Below are positions 36,832 through 45,778 of a stretch of DNA of 64,000 nucleotides, piece by piece. Location of the stretch: contig JAQWDK010000001.1 of the NCBI GenBank assembly GCA_028705495.1, positions 248,970 to 312,969 on the forward strand. Direction: 5' to 3'. The position numbers and the translations under genes are program-made. Under the pieces are notes generated by a model. That model saw only the letters and a list, made by a program, of their open reading frames with translations. It did no database searches and had not been told where the DNA came from. The DNA is from Eubacteriales bacterium (GTDB lineage Bacteria > Bacillota > Clostridia > Oscillospirales > CAG-382). Position 1 is the first letter of the stretch, and each line of letters begins with the position of its first letter.

Positions 36832-37776
36832 TTATCTGCTAACTTCTGATTTTTGCATATCTATTTCTACGATTTCTTTTTTAGCAAGGTCGTATATATA
36901 CCAGCCCTCATCTGCTTTTGTTGCTGCATCGCTGAATAAATCTATTCTAATTTTTATTTTATTTTCAGCTAACCACTCACTGAAGAGAAAATGAAGTGAA
37001 AAATCACTAGGGTTATAGGTATTTATCAATCTCTCTTTTATAATGCTTTCGACTTCATTTTCATTAGGTAGTTTTATAAGTTTAGAGTTTTGAACATCAA
37101 TGACATCAACTAAATGGTAATAACGATCTCCGAATGATATAGAAATATATCGATTATCTGTTGACCAATCTACACTGATATTCGAATAAACCTCATCCAA
37201 TTTAAGTATAGAATAATTTGTTTGACGATCAAAAAGTTCTAATTTATATGTAGTTCCTATAATTGTGTTAACATCTAAAAAAGAATCTACAAGCATCTTT
37301 AATAGATATTTCTCATTTGATGAAGGAAACACTTCATCGTATAAATCTGGCTTTATTGTATATTTAATAAAATAAGCTAAAGCGGTGCGATATATATCGT
37401 TATTCCCTTTACTTATAATTTCATCAAGAGTCGGAAATGCTTTTTCACCAAAAGCGACAATTGCGGCAAACTCCTCCGGAAACTCCTCGGCTATTTCGGA
37501 TTCTAACTTCTTCGGATTCGTCGAAAAAATAATATCAAAGTAGCCATTTATCTGTGAAGCGATATCGCCAGGAGATGTTTCAAGCTCGCTTAAATCGTCT
37601 GAAGCCACATTACTGACTTCGTTTGACGTTTCTTCGATATAGCTGTTGTCAGTGCCCATACCATAACTGCTGTTTTTTGAGCTGTTTACATCGGAAGTAT
37701 CGGAATTCGCACATGAAACGAGAACGGAAACGATTGCCATTAGAACAAGAATGAACGCAATGGTTTTCTTTAACAT
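36832..37776 (-). CDS. lipoprotein of the tandem repeat-domain family (copy 3)
   Basis: A 314-residue protein with lipobox VLVSC (C22), a short serine/acidic linker and one copy of the family domain: EEFAAIVAFGEKAFPTLDEI, YFIKYTIKPDLYDEVFPSS, WSTDNRYISISFGD, VDVIDVQNSKLIKLP, EWLAENKIKIRIDL and GWYIYDLAKKEIVEIDMQKS. The last ~25 codons and start region are nearly identical in DNA to those of the next copy (37795-38799), a sign of recent duplication. Confidence 0.85.
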   Translation of the reverse strand: MLKKTIAFILVLMAIVSVLVSCANSDTSDVNSSKNSSYGMGTDNSYIEETSNEVSNVASDDLSELETSPGDIASQINGYFDIIFSTNPKKLESEIAEEFPEEFAAIVAFGEKAFPTLDEIISKGNNDIYRTALAYFIKYTIKPDLYDEVFPSSNEKYLLKMLVDSFLDVNTIIGTTYKLELFDRQTNYSILKLDEVYSNISVDWSTDNRYISISFGDRYYHLVDVIDVQNSKLIKLPNENEVESIIKERLINTYNPSDFSLHFLFSEWLAENKIKIRIDLFSDAATKADEGWYIYDLAKKEIVEIDMQKSEVSR

Positions 37777-37794
37777 GATGAATTCTCCTTGTTA

Positions 37795-38799
37795 TTATCT
37801 GCTAACTTCTGATTTCTGTATATCTATTTCTACGATTTCTTTTTTGACAAGGTCGTATATATACCAGCCTTCGTATTCAGGAGGTGAACGGAGTTCGATA
37901 TTGATTTTAATTTTATTATCATCAACCCATTGGTTATGGGTAAAACCAAAAAAGTCGCTATATACATTATAGTCATTGTTAAACTTATTCTGTACAATGC
38001 TTTCGACTTCCTTTGCATCAGGTAACTTAATAGTTTTTAATTCTTGAAAATCAATAACATCGGTTATATAGAAAAAACTGCTTCCATATTCTATTGAAGC
38101 ATATCGATTATCAGGTGACCACTGTACGGTAAATTTATAATAATTATCTTTTAAAACAATCAAAGTTGTATTTGTTTTACAATCAATAAGTTCAAAATAA
38201 TAGACCTCGCCAATTGAACTCATGTTTATAAAAGTGTCAACAACTGCTTTAATAGCAAATTTTCCGTCGGGAGATTTAAATACACGAGCATATAGCTCAG
38301 GTTTTATAGCTTGTTTTATGTAATGAGCGAACGCTGACTTTATACCATAACTTTCACGGTCATTGGCAATCTCATCAAGAGCCGGGAACGCTTTTTCACC
38401 GAAAGAGACTATTGCGGCAAACTCATCCGGAAACTCTGCCATTAATTCTTTTTCAGATTTGGAAGTGTCTTTTGCGAAAATAATATCAAAATACTTTTTT
38501 ACCTGTAAGGAAACATCATCTTGTGATGTTTCGGGTTCGCTTAAATCTTCAGAAACCTCATCGCTGACTTCGTTTGATGTTTCTTTTAAGTTGTCGGAAA
38601 CGGTATTACCCGAGGTTTGCGAACTTGTAGAGTCGGAATCATCATCGCTGACTTCATTTGATTTTTCTTTGGATTTATCGGAAACGGTATTGCCATTGTT
38701 GTTTGATGTGTAGCTACCAGTGGAGCTGGTTTTACATGAAACGAGAACGGAAATGATTGCCGTCAGGACAAGAATGAATGTAATGGTTTTCTTTAGCAT
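37795..38799 (-). CDS. lipoprotein of the tandem repeat-domain family (copy 2)
   Basis: A 334-residue protein with lipobox VLVSC (C22). The linker is longer than in its sisters and contains an internal repeat: NTVSDKSKEKSNEVSDD followed by NTVSDNLKETSNEVSDE. The family domain follows: EFAAIVSFGEKAFPALDEIA, YIKQAIKPELYARVFKSPDG, WSPDNRYASIEYG, TDVIDFQELKTIKLP, QWVDDNKIKINIEL and GWYIYDLVKKEIVEIDIQKS. Confidence 0.85.
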   Translation of the reverse strand: MLKKTITFILVLTAIISVLVSCKTSSTGSYTSNNNGNTVSDKSKEKSNEVSDDDSDSTSSQTSGNTVSDNLKETSNEVSDEVSEDLSEPETSQDDVSLQVKKYFDIIFAKDTSKSEKELMAEFPDEFAAIVSFGEKAFPALDEIANDRESYGIKSAFAHYIKQAIKPELYARVFKSPDGKFAIKAVVDTFINMSSIGEVYYFELIDCKTNTTLIVLKDNYYKFTVQWSPDNRYASIEYGSSFFYITDVIDFQELKTIKLPDAKEVESIVQNKFNNDYNVYSDFFGFTHNQWVDDNKIKINIELRSPPEYEGWYIYDLVKKEIVEIDIQKSEVSR

Positions 38800-38835
38800 A
38801 ATGTAATTCTCATAAAATGTAATCTTCCTTTTTAT

Positions 38836-39444
38836 TTAAGTGGTCAGGTTATATTCTTTAACAAGCCATTTGTAGGCTTTTCCTTCGGTACCGCCAATAT
38901 TGACAGTATATTCAATATAATCAAGATTTACAAGGAATTCATATGCGCCGGAGTCATTGTCAAAAGCAACGCTAACAACAAGGCTGGCTGTTTCAACTTG
39001 ATTTCCATCCTTTTCGTATGTATCAAGAGTAACGTTAACAATATGATAGCCTAACATATCATCCATTGATTTTTTATCGGTTGGGAAATATGACTCCAAT
39101 ATAGCGGGGTCAGCAACCAATTCCAAGGCAGCATCTTTATCTGCGCGTTCATAAGCGCTGATAAATTTAAATACAGTATCTTGAAGAATCATGTATTTTG
39201 TCTGAGTAAAAAACTCTTTCATTGTAATTTCATTAGAGATGCCACCGCTCGAAGTTTCAAAGCTCGTGTCAACATCGCTGATCTCATCTTCTGCTGAAGT
39301 TTCAGCCAAGCTTTCAGAGAGGGTACTGCTGTTATTTTTTGAATTGCCGTAAGAAATAGAGCTGATAACATCGGAAGGAGTACATGCTGAGAGTATCGAA
39401 GTGATTGCCGTTAATACAAGAATAAATGCTACTGCTTTCTTCAT
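38836..39444 (-). CDS. lipoprotein with NTF2-sized C-terminal domain
   Basis: A 202-residue protein; lipobox ILSAC (C21), serine/acidic linker to about residue 75, then a ~125-residue domain (VFKFISAYERADKDAALELV, YHIVNVTLDTYEKDG, YTVNIGGTEGKAYKWLVKEY) whose helix-then-sheet order and size are like NTF2/DUF4878 lipoproteins. It lacks the family repeat domain but shares signal peptide and linker style with its neighbours, and sits between two family members. Confidence 0.8.
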   Translation of the reverse strand: MKKAVAFILVLTAITSILSACTPSDVISSISYGNSKNNSSTLSESLAETSAEDEISDVDTSFETSSGGISNEITMKEFFTQTKYMILQDTVFKFISAYERADKDAALELVADPAILESYFPTDKKSMDDMLGYHIVNVTLDTYEKDGNQVETASLVVSVAFDNDSGAYEFLVNLDYIEYTVNIGGTEGKAYKWLVKEYNLTT

Positions 39445-39468
39445 TATGTAAATTCTCCTCTGTGTAAT

Positions 39469-42015
39469 TTAGTTATTAAACATCGGTTCTTCTGTGATTT
39501 CGTAATGACCGTCAACTATTTTGTTTGCCTTTAGGTCGTAGATATACCAGCCCTCACCTATTCCGCCCTGAGTTGCTGATATTACTGTGAAAATTTCAAT
39601 CCTCACTTTGTTATCTGGCAGCCATTCTTTAAATCTGAAGTGAACGCCATAATAACTATAAGAAATTCCGTGTTTCAATGTATCATCGATTTCATCTAAA
39701 GAAGGCATTTCTATTAGTTTTTTGTCCTCAATATCAAATATATAAACATCAGTAGCATAACGTATCCATCCGGACGATATAGAAACATATTTACCGTCTT
39801 TCGACCAATTTACTTCTGTTTGCCCGTCAGGTAAACTGATATTTGACGCAATTAGAACTTCGCCTGTTTTTTTGTCAACAAGGTTGAAATTACCGTATAA
39901 TATCCCAAAATTATATCCGCCGGTAAATGATATAATCGAGGATTTTAAAGAGTAATTACCGTATGGTGAATCAAAACTGTAATCTTTGTACAGCTCAGGT
40001 TTTAAAGTATACTTGACATACATAGCCAAACCGCGCTGTTCGAAGTTTTCAAATTTACTAATCATCTCATCGTAAATCGGGAACGCTTTTTCTCCAAGAG
40101 CGATAAGGGCTTCAAATTCCTCAGGATACTTTTCGGCTAATTCCATCTCATTTAAATAATCGGTGTTATTCTGCGTCATTGTATCAAGATACCAGCGGAT
40201 TTTCGATACGATGTCTTTCGGATATAACACCTGTTCCAGAACAACTTTAAAACTGCTATCTACGATTTTGTTTTTGCTTATATCAAATATGAAGTATCCT
40301 GCGTTGTATCCGCCGTATTTTTCGTTATAGAGATTTATATTTACTTTTAGATTATTATCATTTGTCCATTCCATAAATCTGTAGAGGACATCGCTATAAA
40401 TGTTTCCTTTGGCATCGGTATAAGACAGTTTTACACCTAAACTACTCTCAAGCTTGCTTTTATCGGGAAGGGTTATAAATTTAGCGTTTTTAACATCAAT
40501 TATACCAGCTATCTCAGAATAGTAACCGTGAGACAGAGCGGCGTATTTATCTTCTCTCGACCATTCAACGTTTTTATTGGAATCATTATTATCTAATTTA
40601 AGAATGACCGATTCTGTTTTTCTGTCTAAAAGGCTTATTTTATAAGTTATCCCTGTAAAATTATTTAACGAGTCTATAACCGAGTTGGGGAAACATTCTA
40701 TCCAATAATTATAGTCTGGGGATGTGCTGCGGAACCTATTATAAGGATCAAGTTTTTTTATATTTTGAATAACATACCAGGCCATCGCACGGCGGGTCGG
40801 GCTGTTGTCCTTGTTTATATAAATCTGATTGAAATAATAAATTGAATTTTCTCCCAAAGCAACAAGCTCTCCGAATTCTTTCGGGAACTCTTTCGCTAAA
40901 TCTTCTTCCTTCTTGTTTACACCAAAGGTGTTTTTGCCGACATTTGCAAGAATTATATCAAGATTGCGGTTTATAACAGTGTTGAGGTCCGGATTGACTA
41001 CAACATTGATAAAACCAATTTCTTTTCTTTCGCCTGAATCACCCGGTGAGGTTATTTTAATTGATGTTTGACCTTCCTTGAGTCCTGCTATATTATAGTT
41101 TCCGCCATCTAAAAATGTAAAGGTTGCTACAGAAGGGTCTAAAACACTGATTAATAGCTCTTTCGGGTCTCCTGAATACATAACACGGCCGACTGCTTTA
41201 TCACCGACATTTATTGTTTCAAAGGAATCAAATTCATCTATTACAATATAGATTTTTTCGTCAGCTTGAAAAACCTCGGGATATTCTACATCGAAGCGTT
41301 TGTAAACAAAGGAGTAGTAATATAGTCCCATCGAGCTGTTCTTCATTTTTGTTTTCAACGCTGTAATTGAACATTCTAATAAATCTTCAAACAATAATGC
41401 CTGCGAACTATCATATTGCCCATCGGTTAATCCGATGAGGTCTGATAATTCCCAGGGTTCGTTTGCATCAAAATGACCGAATTTGTCATCATACTTTAAG
41501 GCTCTAAGAAGCCAAGTGACAAACTCGCTCGCTTTTATATTGTCGTCGCTGCGGAACAGGTGATCGCCGCTGTCGTCGATTATACCGATATGTAAGGCGC
41601 AAGAAGCATACTTGCCGATTTCCTCTGAGTTTATGTCTGTAAAGGTATGTTTTGGGTTGTCAGCTTCTCCCCAATTAGTTTTGAGAGCGTAGTTTTCATC
41701 GTTACAAAGTCGCATTACAATCTTCAGCGAAGTAGAGCGGGACACATTGTCTTTAGGATCAATTTTGCTCTCGGCTTCAGTGATGAAGTTGTATTTTTTT
41801 AGATAACCACTGATGGTATTATCAGAGGTTTCTGATGTTTCTGATGATGTTTCGCTTAAAGTATAATCTGAGGTTTCAACTGAATTTTCGGATGATTCAA
41901 AAACCAAGCTTGAGTTCTGCGACTCATTTTTGCTCGTGCCAGTATCTCCAATGCAAGAGGTTACGAGCAGGGAAACTAATAGTATAAAGGTAATCGCTGC
42001 GATGATTTTCTTCAT
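39469..42015 (-). CDS. 848-residue lipoprotein: SLH-like, Ig-like and two family repeat domains
   Basis: The signal peptide ends LLVTSC (C21) and is followed by a serine/threonine-rich linker. Residues ~75-190 contain SLH-like motifs (HTFTDINSEEIGKYASCALH, IGIIDDSGDHLFRSDDNIKA, SEFVTWLLRAL). A Big2-like strand set (ISVLDPSVATFTFLDGG, GLKEGQTSIKITS) spans ~255-335. Two copies of the tandem-family domain follow (about 340-590 and 595-845), with LGENSIYYFNQIY / LGEKAFPIYDEMI and EWTNDNNLKVNINL / EWLPDNKVRIEIF. It is the first and largest gene of the lipoprotein run and may bind the cell wall or a polymer. Confidence 0.82.
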   Translation of the reverse strand: MKKIIAAITFILLVSLLVTSCIGDTGTSKNESQNSSLVFESSENSVETSDYTLSETSSETSETSDNTISGYLKKYNFITEAESKIDPKDNVSRSTSLKIVMRLCNDENYALKTNWGEADNPKHTFTDINSEEIGKYASCALHIGIIDDSGDHLFRSDDNIKASEFVTWLLRALKYDDKFGHFDANEPWELSDLIGLTDGQYDSSQALLFEDLLECSITALKTKMKNSSMGLYYYSFVYKRFDVEYPEVFQADEKIYIVIDEFDSFETINVGDKAVGRVMYSGDPKELLISVLDPSVATFTFLDGGNYNIAGLKEGQTSIKITSPGDSGERKEIGFINVVVNPDLNTVINRNLDIILANVGKNTFGVNKKEEDLAKEFPKEFGELVALGENSIYYFNQIYINKDNSPTRRAMAWYVIQNIKKLDPYNRFRSTSPDYNYWIECFPNSVIDSLNNFTGITYKISLLDRKTESVILKLDNNDSNKNVEWSREDKYAALSHGYYSEIAGIIDVKNAKFITLPDKSKLESSLGVKLSYTDAKGNIYSDVLYRFMEWTNDNNLKVNINLYNEKYGGYNAGYFIFDISKNKIVDSSFKVVLEQVLYPKDIVSKIRWYLDTMTQNNTDYLNEMELAEKYPEEFEALIALGEKAFPIYDEMISKFENFEQRGLAMYVKYTLKPELYKDYSFDSPYGNYSLKSSIISFTGGYNFGILYGNFNLVDKKTGEVLIASNISLPDGQTEVNWSKDGKYVSISSGWIRYATDVYIFDIEDKKLIEMPSLDEIDDTLKHGISYSYYGVHFRFKEWLPDNKVRIEIFTVISATQGGIGEGWYIYDLKANKIVDGHYEITEEPMFNN

Positions 42016-42100
42016 AATAATGTCCTTTCTGCCGCGAAGCGGTTATACGAAGTCGTACTTAATTTAGTAGCACACCAATCACAACACTGCGTTCTTTACC

Positions 42101-42129
42101 AGCATACATATTATTTCCAATAATGTCAA
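42101..42129 (-). promoter_or_regulatory. promoter of the lipoprotein gene run
   Basis: On the minus strand TTGACA (42124-42129) and TATGCT (42101-42106) are 17 nt apart. The ~85-nt leader includes a small CCGC-GAA-GCGG hairpin (42033-42043) and ends in GAAAGGA before the first ATG. Apart from this promoter and the terminator at 42241-42274, I see nothing in 42016-42350. Confidence 0.7.
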
Positions 42130-42240
42130 TTTAAAACTGCTTGTAAAGTTCAAACTCAGGCACATATTTCTATTTAGTTACTAATAATAATGATAAAGTT
42201 AAGCAAGTGTTAATTACAAACATATTTAAATAATTAAAAT

Positions 42241-42274
42241 AAACTGCCTGCAGTTAAGACCGCAGGCAGTTTAT
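42241..42274 (-). terminator. 12-bp stem terminator
   Basis: TAAACTGCCTGC (42241-42252) and GCAGGCAGTTTA (42263-42274) are perfect complements around a 10-nt loop. The minus-strand tail ATTTTAATTATTT is T-rich. It would end transcripts of the truncated gene at 42354. Confidence 0.75.
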
Positions 42275-42353
42275 ACTATATTTACTTTTTTCGTTATCTG
42301 ACTTTTGTGCTTTGGCTTAGCACATCTTGGTAAGAAGCAGGGCGAAGTGTGGT

Positions 42354-42605
42354 TTAGCCAACTGCTTTGCCGATATAACCACAATGCTCGATATATTTTT
42401 GAATGGCAAGCGGCATGTTTACGAAATCTTCTTTAGTGTAAGTTTCAACAGTTAGATCTGCTTGCTCAGCAATTGTTGTGGTAACCTTCTTACTAAAACT
42501 TTGTTTTGTCGGTGAGTAAGGAATGTTGAAATAAATTACTATCATACCGATTAAAACTAAAAGCGTTCCTATAATAATAGCCATTTTCTTACCTCTCTTT
42601 TTCAT
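42354..42605 (-). pseudogene. N-terminal fragment of a DUF6544-like membrane protein
   Basis: An 83-codon frame with one N-terminal membrane helix (MAIIIGTLLVLIGMIVIYFN) and ending NMPLAIQKYIEHCGYIGKAVG. The pattern (helix, short linker, LPxxVQRYxxxCGYIG) is the start of a much longer family (about 260 residues, DUF6544-like, from memory). The sequence stops right after that motif, so the gene is truncated. The ATG overlaps the stop of the upstream frame (TAATG). Confidence 0.6.
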
Positions 42606-42888
42606 TATATCACATTCTCCATTTTTAGAATATTGTCCAAAAGGGCACTAAACCCTGCGGCTGTTCTGTCAATTAGTTCTTCTTCCATTCCGCTAAATAG
42701 CTTTGTTATAAATTCGTTTTCAAGACTGCTGCGTTTTGAGAAATGTTCAGTAGACACTGGGCAATCTTTTTGTATCCAATGCCGGATCCTCGCATTTCCC
42801 TTATCGACTGTTTCAGATTATCTGTCATGTTCCGTCCTCCGTTCTGAGGGATACACCCTCCACCTCGAACAGGACAGGCAGGACGCAA
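42605..42888 (-). pseudogene. chimeric remnant: recombinase-associated HTH start joined to a foreign C-terminus
   Basis: A minus frame starting MTDNLKQSIREMRGSGIGYK looks like the small HTH proteins (GxGYKKIAQ) encoded beside ICE recombinases. It runs out of homology after ~25 codons. In the adjacent frame the text LENEFITKLFSGMEEELIDR, then TAAGFSALLDNIL, ends at TAA overlapping the next ATG and resembles the C-terminal helix region of a TetR-type regulator. The two pieces appear fused by a deletion near 42770. Further plus-strand frames here are not convincing. Confidence 0.4.
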
Positions 42889-42941
42889 AACCGTACCGTA
42901 AACAAAAAAAGCCCACGGAAGAAAAAATCTTCGACGGGTAA

Positions 42942-43244
42942 TTAACTGTGAGTCAACTACTTGACTTGTAGTACAACATTGCTGTTTTCTTACATATTAA
43001 GTTTTTGACGTGAAAGCGGTGTAATTTATAGGCAATATATATAAAGAATGAGCTATATTTTAATGGGAATCGACTATTGTAGAAATAAGTAAAAATATGT
43101 TATAATGATTAGAGTTTTGTTGTTAAATATTGTTTGTAGTGTGATATATCCAAATATAGAAGGACATCATTTAATTTACATTGCTATATTTCGAGGAAGG
43201 CTTTATTACAAGTAACTATAATAGCAATTATGGAGGTGTAGTGA
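42942..43244. other. intergenic stretch with promoter for the HAD gene
   Basis: TTGTAG (43077-43082) and TATAAT (43101-43106) are 18 nt apart, with an extended -10 (TG one base upstream). No gene-like frame or strong repeat is seen. Confidence 0.55.
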
Positions 43245-43979
43245 TTGCGTAAACCAAAAATGATATTATTTGATTACGGACAAACATTATTAGACGAAGA
43301 ACATTTTGACGGAATTAAGGGAACTTTAGCAGTTCTTGAAAAATGCGTAAAAAATCCGAATAACATTACTGCTGAAGAAATTCAATCATTTGCAAATGAA
43401 TTGAATAAAGACTTTGGGAGGTATGATCCGAAAAACAGCCACCTTTGCCAGTTCGAAATACATAATCATTCATTTCAAAATTATCTGTATGATTATTTTA
43501 AATTAGAACGAATTGTTCCGCCAATTGTACTTGAAACTATTTTCTGGAACGCAGCTTCGCCAGCAAAGCCAACTATTAACATCATTCCATTTTTAGATTA
43601 TCTGTATAGTGAAAATATCAGAACAGGTGTTATAAGCAATATTTCATTTAGCGGTGATGCGTTAAAAAACCGGATTAATGAGTTTTTGCCCAATAATAGA
43701 TTTGAATTTATAATAGCAACAAGTGAATACATATTTCGTAAACCTCAAAAACGCATTTTTGAGCTTGCATTACGTAAATCAAATTGTTATGCTGATGAGG
43801 TTTGGTATTGCGGTGATAATGCTATTTGTGATGTTGATGGGGCGAAAAGTGCAGGTCTCACCCCTGTATGGTATAAAGGTGCTCATGAGAATTATAGCAA
43901 CATTCCACAGAAAGAGAGTATTGTTATCCATGACTGGCTTGAATTGATTGGAATATTAGATGGAACGACAATGATGTAA
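43245..43979 (+). CDS. HAD-family hydrolase
   Basis: A 244-residue HAD protein. Motif I reads ILFDYGQTLLD (D10; the second Asp of DxDxT is replaced by Gly12), motif II is TGVISNIS, motif III is the lysine in FRKPQKRIF, and motif IV is YCGDNAICDVDGAKSAGL. The start is a TTG 9 nt after GGAGG; the first ATG (43260) is too far from that site and would cut into motif I. Substrate unknown. Confidence 0.85.
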   Translation: MRKPKMILFDYGQTLLDEEHFDGIKGTLAVLEKCVKNPNNITAEEIQSFANELNKDFGRYDPKNSHLCQFEIHNHSFQNYLYDYFKLERIVPPIVLETIFWNAASPAKPTINIIPFLDYLYSENIRTGVISNISFSGDALKNRINEFLPNNRFEFIIATSEYIFRKPQKRIFELALRKSNCYADEVWYCGDNAICDVDGAKSAGLTPVWYKGAHENYSNIPQKESIVIHDWLELIGILDGTTMM

Positions 43980-44077
43980 TACTCAATATAAGCATAACTG
44001 AGCAGTTCGGAGCACTCACCAAGCTTCGTAGTTTTTTCGAGATGGACAAGCATTAATAGCTAACATATTAAACTTAG

Positions 44078-45253
44078 CAAAGTCAATATTGGGATGCAGC
44101 TATTGCAGAACATCAAAAATGCGTTATCTCTGGTTCTTTATGTAGTTGGGGTGATGTTTTTATTTCAAAATTCGACTTGGTGGTGTTTATTGATACACCA
44201 ACGGATATTCGCATTGAGCGGCTTAAGAAACGTGAATACGAGAGGTTCGGTAAACGTATCCTTGAAAACGGTGACATGTATGAGGAGCATACTAAATTTA
44301 TTGAATGGGCAAAAACATATGATACCGCCGGAAATAATCAACGAAGCCGTGCATTGCATGAAGAATGGATACCAAAATTGTCATGTCCCGTACTGCGGCT
44401 GGATGGAACAAAACCTTTAACTGATATGATGTACGAAGTTGAACGTTTACTTTTACCCATATTTCCCTCTGAGCTTACTGCCCGGCTCTCAGGCTATACT
44501 TATACCAAAGACCGCATCGGCTGTTCATCGGCCGGTGTGTACCGATATGAAAAAAACGGTGAGGTACTGTACTTAAAGATAACCAATATTTCCGATGAAA
44601 TCCGCAGGGAGAGAAATTTACTCATTTGGCTTAAAGATAAAGTACCGGTACCGGATGTATTGTATTATGAAGAGCTAAACGGATATGCTTTTTTGCTTAT
44701 GACAAAAGCGGATGGGTTTATGGCCTGTGACTGTCCGGATGATGCAGAAGGCGAACAGGATAAGGTTCATGAACCGATAGGACAAACAGTCAAACTGCTC
44801 GCGGATGCGCTGCTTATGTTGCAATCGGTAGATATACGTGAATGTCCAGCCAATAATATACTCGACCGCAAGCTGAAAGCAGCACTTTATAACATCGAGC
44901 ATAATCTGATTGATATGGATGATTTCCGATACAACGGTTATTTTGATTCACCTACCGAGCTTTATCAGTGGCTTATCGAAAATCGTCCGCCGGAGGATAT
45001 GTGTTTTACACACGGTGATTTTTGTCTGCCCAATATATTTATTGATGGAAACGCAGTGACCGGATTTATTGATGTGGGGCGCGGCGGTATCGCCGATAAG
45101 TGGCAGGATATTGCCTTGTGCGTCCGCTCTCTTGGCTATAACCTCAGGCATACCGAGCCACAGAAATATATCAATCTGCTTTTTAGCTATTTAGGCATTT
45201 CGCCAGACAAAGAAAAAATACATTACTACATCATGTTAGATGAACTATTTTAA
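44078..45253 (+). CDS. fusion of a truncated nucleoside-kinase-like domain to APH(3')-like phosphotransferase
   Basis: The frame is open from 44078. The first ~130 codons (WDAAIAEHQKCVISGSLCSW, FDLVVFIDTPTDIRIERLKK) look like the C-terminal half of a P-loop adenylate-kinase-like protein; no P-loop is present. From about base 44465 an APH(3')-type kinase domain follows, with AGVYRYEKNGEVLYLKI, catalytic THGDFCLPN (D281 counted from TTG 44177), FIDVGRGGIADKWQDIALCV and the ending YYIMLDELF seen in APH(3')-IIIa. No good ribosome site is visible; TTG 44177 is the first start-like codon. Such enzymes phosphorylate kanamycin-type aminoglycosides, but activity is unproven. Confidence 0.72.
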   Translation, partial: QSQYWDAAIAEHQKCVISGSLCSWGDVFISKFDLVVFIDTPTDIRIERLKKREYERFGKRILENGDMYEEHTKFIEWAKTYDTAGNNQRSRALHEEWIPKLSCPVLRLDGTKPLTDMMYEVERLLLPIFPSELTARLSGYTYTKDRIGCSSAGVYRYEKNGEVLYLKITNISDEIRRERNLLIWLKDKVPVPDVLYYEELNGYAFLLMTKADGFMACDCPDDAEGEQDKVHEPIGQTVKLLADALLMLQSVDIRECPANNILDRKLKAALYNIEHNLIDMDDFRYNGYFDSPTELYQWLIENRPPEDMCFTHGDFCLPNIFIDGNAVTGFIDVGRGGIADKWQDIALCVRSLGYNLRHTEPQKYINLLFSYLGISPDKEKIHYYIMLDELF

Positions 45254-45277
45254 CGCAAGGAAACCTTATACTTTATA

Positions 45278-45778
45278 ATGAAAAACATCATTTTGATCGG
45301 AATGCCCGGGGCGGGCAAGAGCACGATCGGCGTTATACTCGCCAAAACATTGGGTCTAGATTTTATTGATACCGACCTTATTATTCAGCATCGAGAGAAA
45401 AGAATGCTGCAGGATATAATTGACAACGACGGTATAAAAGGCTTCATAGAAATCGAAAAAGATGCTATTTTGTCACTTGACTGCGAGGATTCTGTTATAG
45501 CAACAGGCGGCAGTGTCGTACTGAGCGAAGAAGCGATGGAACACTTAAAGAGGCTTGGTACCGTTATATTTATTGATGTTTCTTATAAAGAAATCGAAAG
45601 AAGAATCAAAAATATAACAACACGGGGGATTGTCAAATCGAAAGATAAATCCCTTCTTGACACCTATAAAGAACGTTTACCGCTATATAAAAAATTCGCG
45701 GATGCTACAGTTATCGCAAAAAATAAAACCTCCGAGGAAATTGTTACTGAGATTAAAGATAAAGGAATTTTCAGATGA
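45278..45778 (+). CDS. shikimate-kinase-like P-loop kinase
   Basis: A 166-residue kinase with P-loop GMPGAGKST (residues 8-16), FIDTD at the end of strand 2, VIATGGSVVLSEEAM and RLPLYKKFAD near the lid. It has the AroK fold and length. However, the shikimate-binding FRxxE motif is replaced by FIEIE, so the usual arginine is missing and another small substrate is likely. The stop overlaps the start of the next gene (ATGA). Confidence 0.8.
   Translation: MKNIILIGMPGAGKSTIGVILAKTLGLDFIDTDLIIQHREKRMLQDIIDNDGIKGFIEIEKDAILSLDCEDSVIATGGSVVLSEEAMEHLKRLGTVIFIDVSYKEIERRIKNITTRGIVKSKDKSLLDTYKERLPLYKKFADATVIAKNKTSEEIVTEIKDKGIFR

Noticed and set aside
42633..42941. 102-codon plus frame over the recombination scar
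   Set aside because: Most of it is antisense to two better minus-strand fragments; only the last ~25 codons (hydrophilic KQKKPTEEKIF tail) look protein-like, which is not enough.
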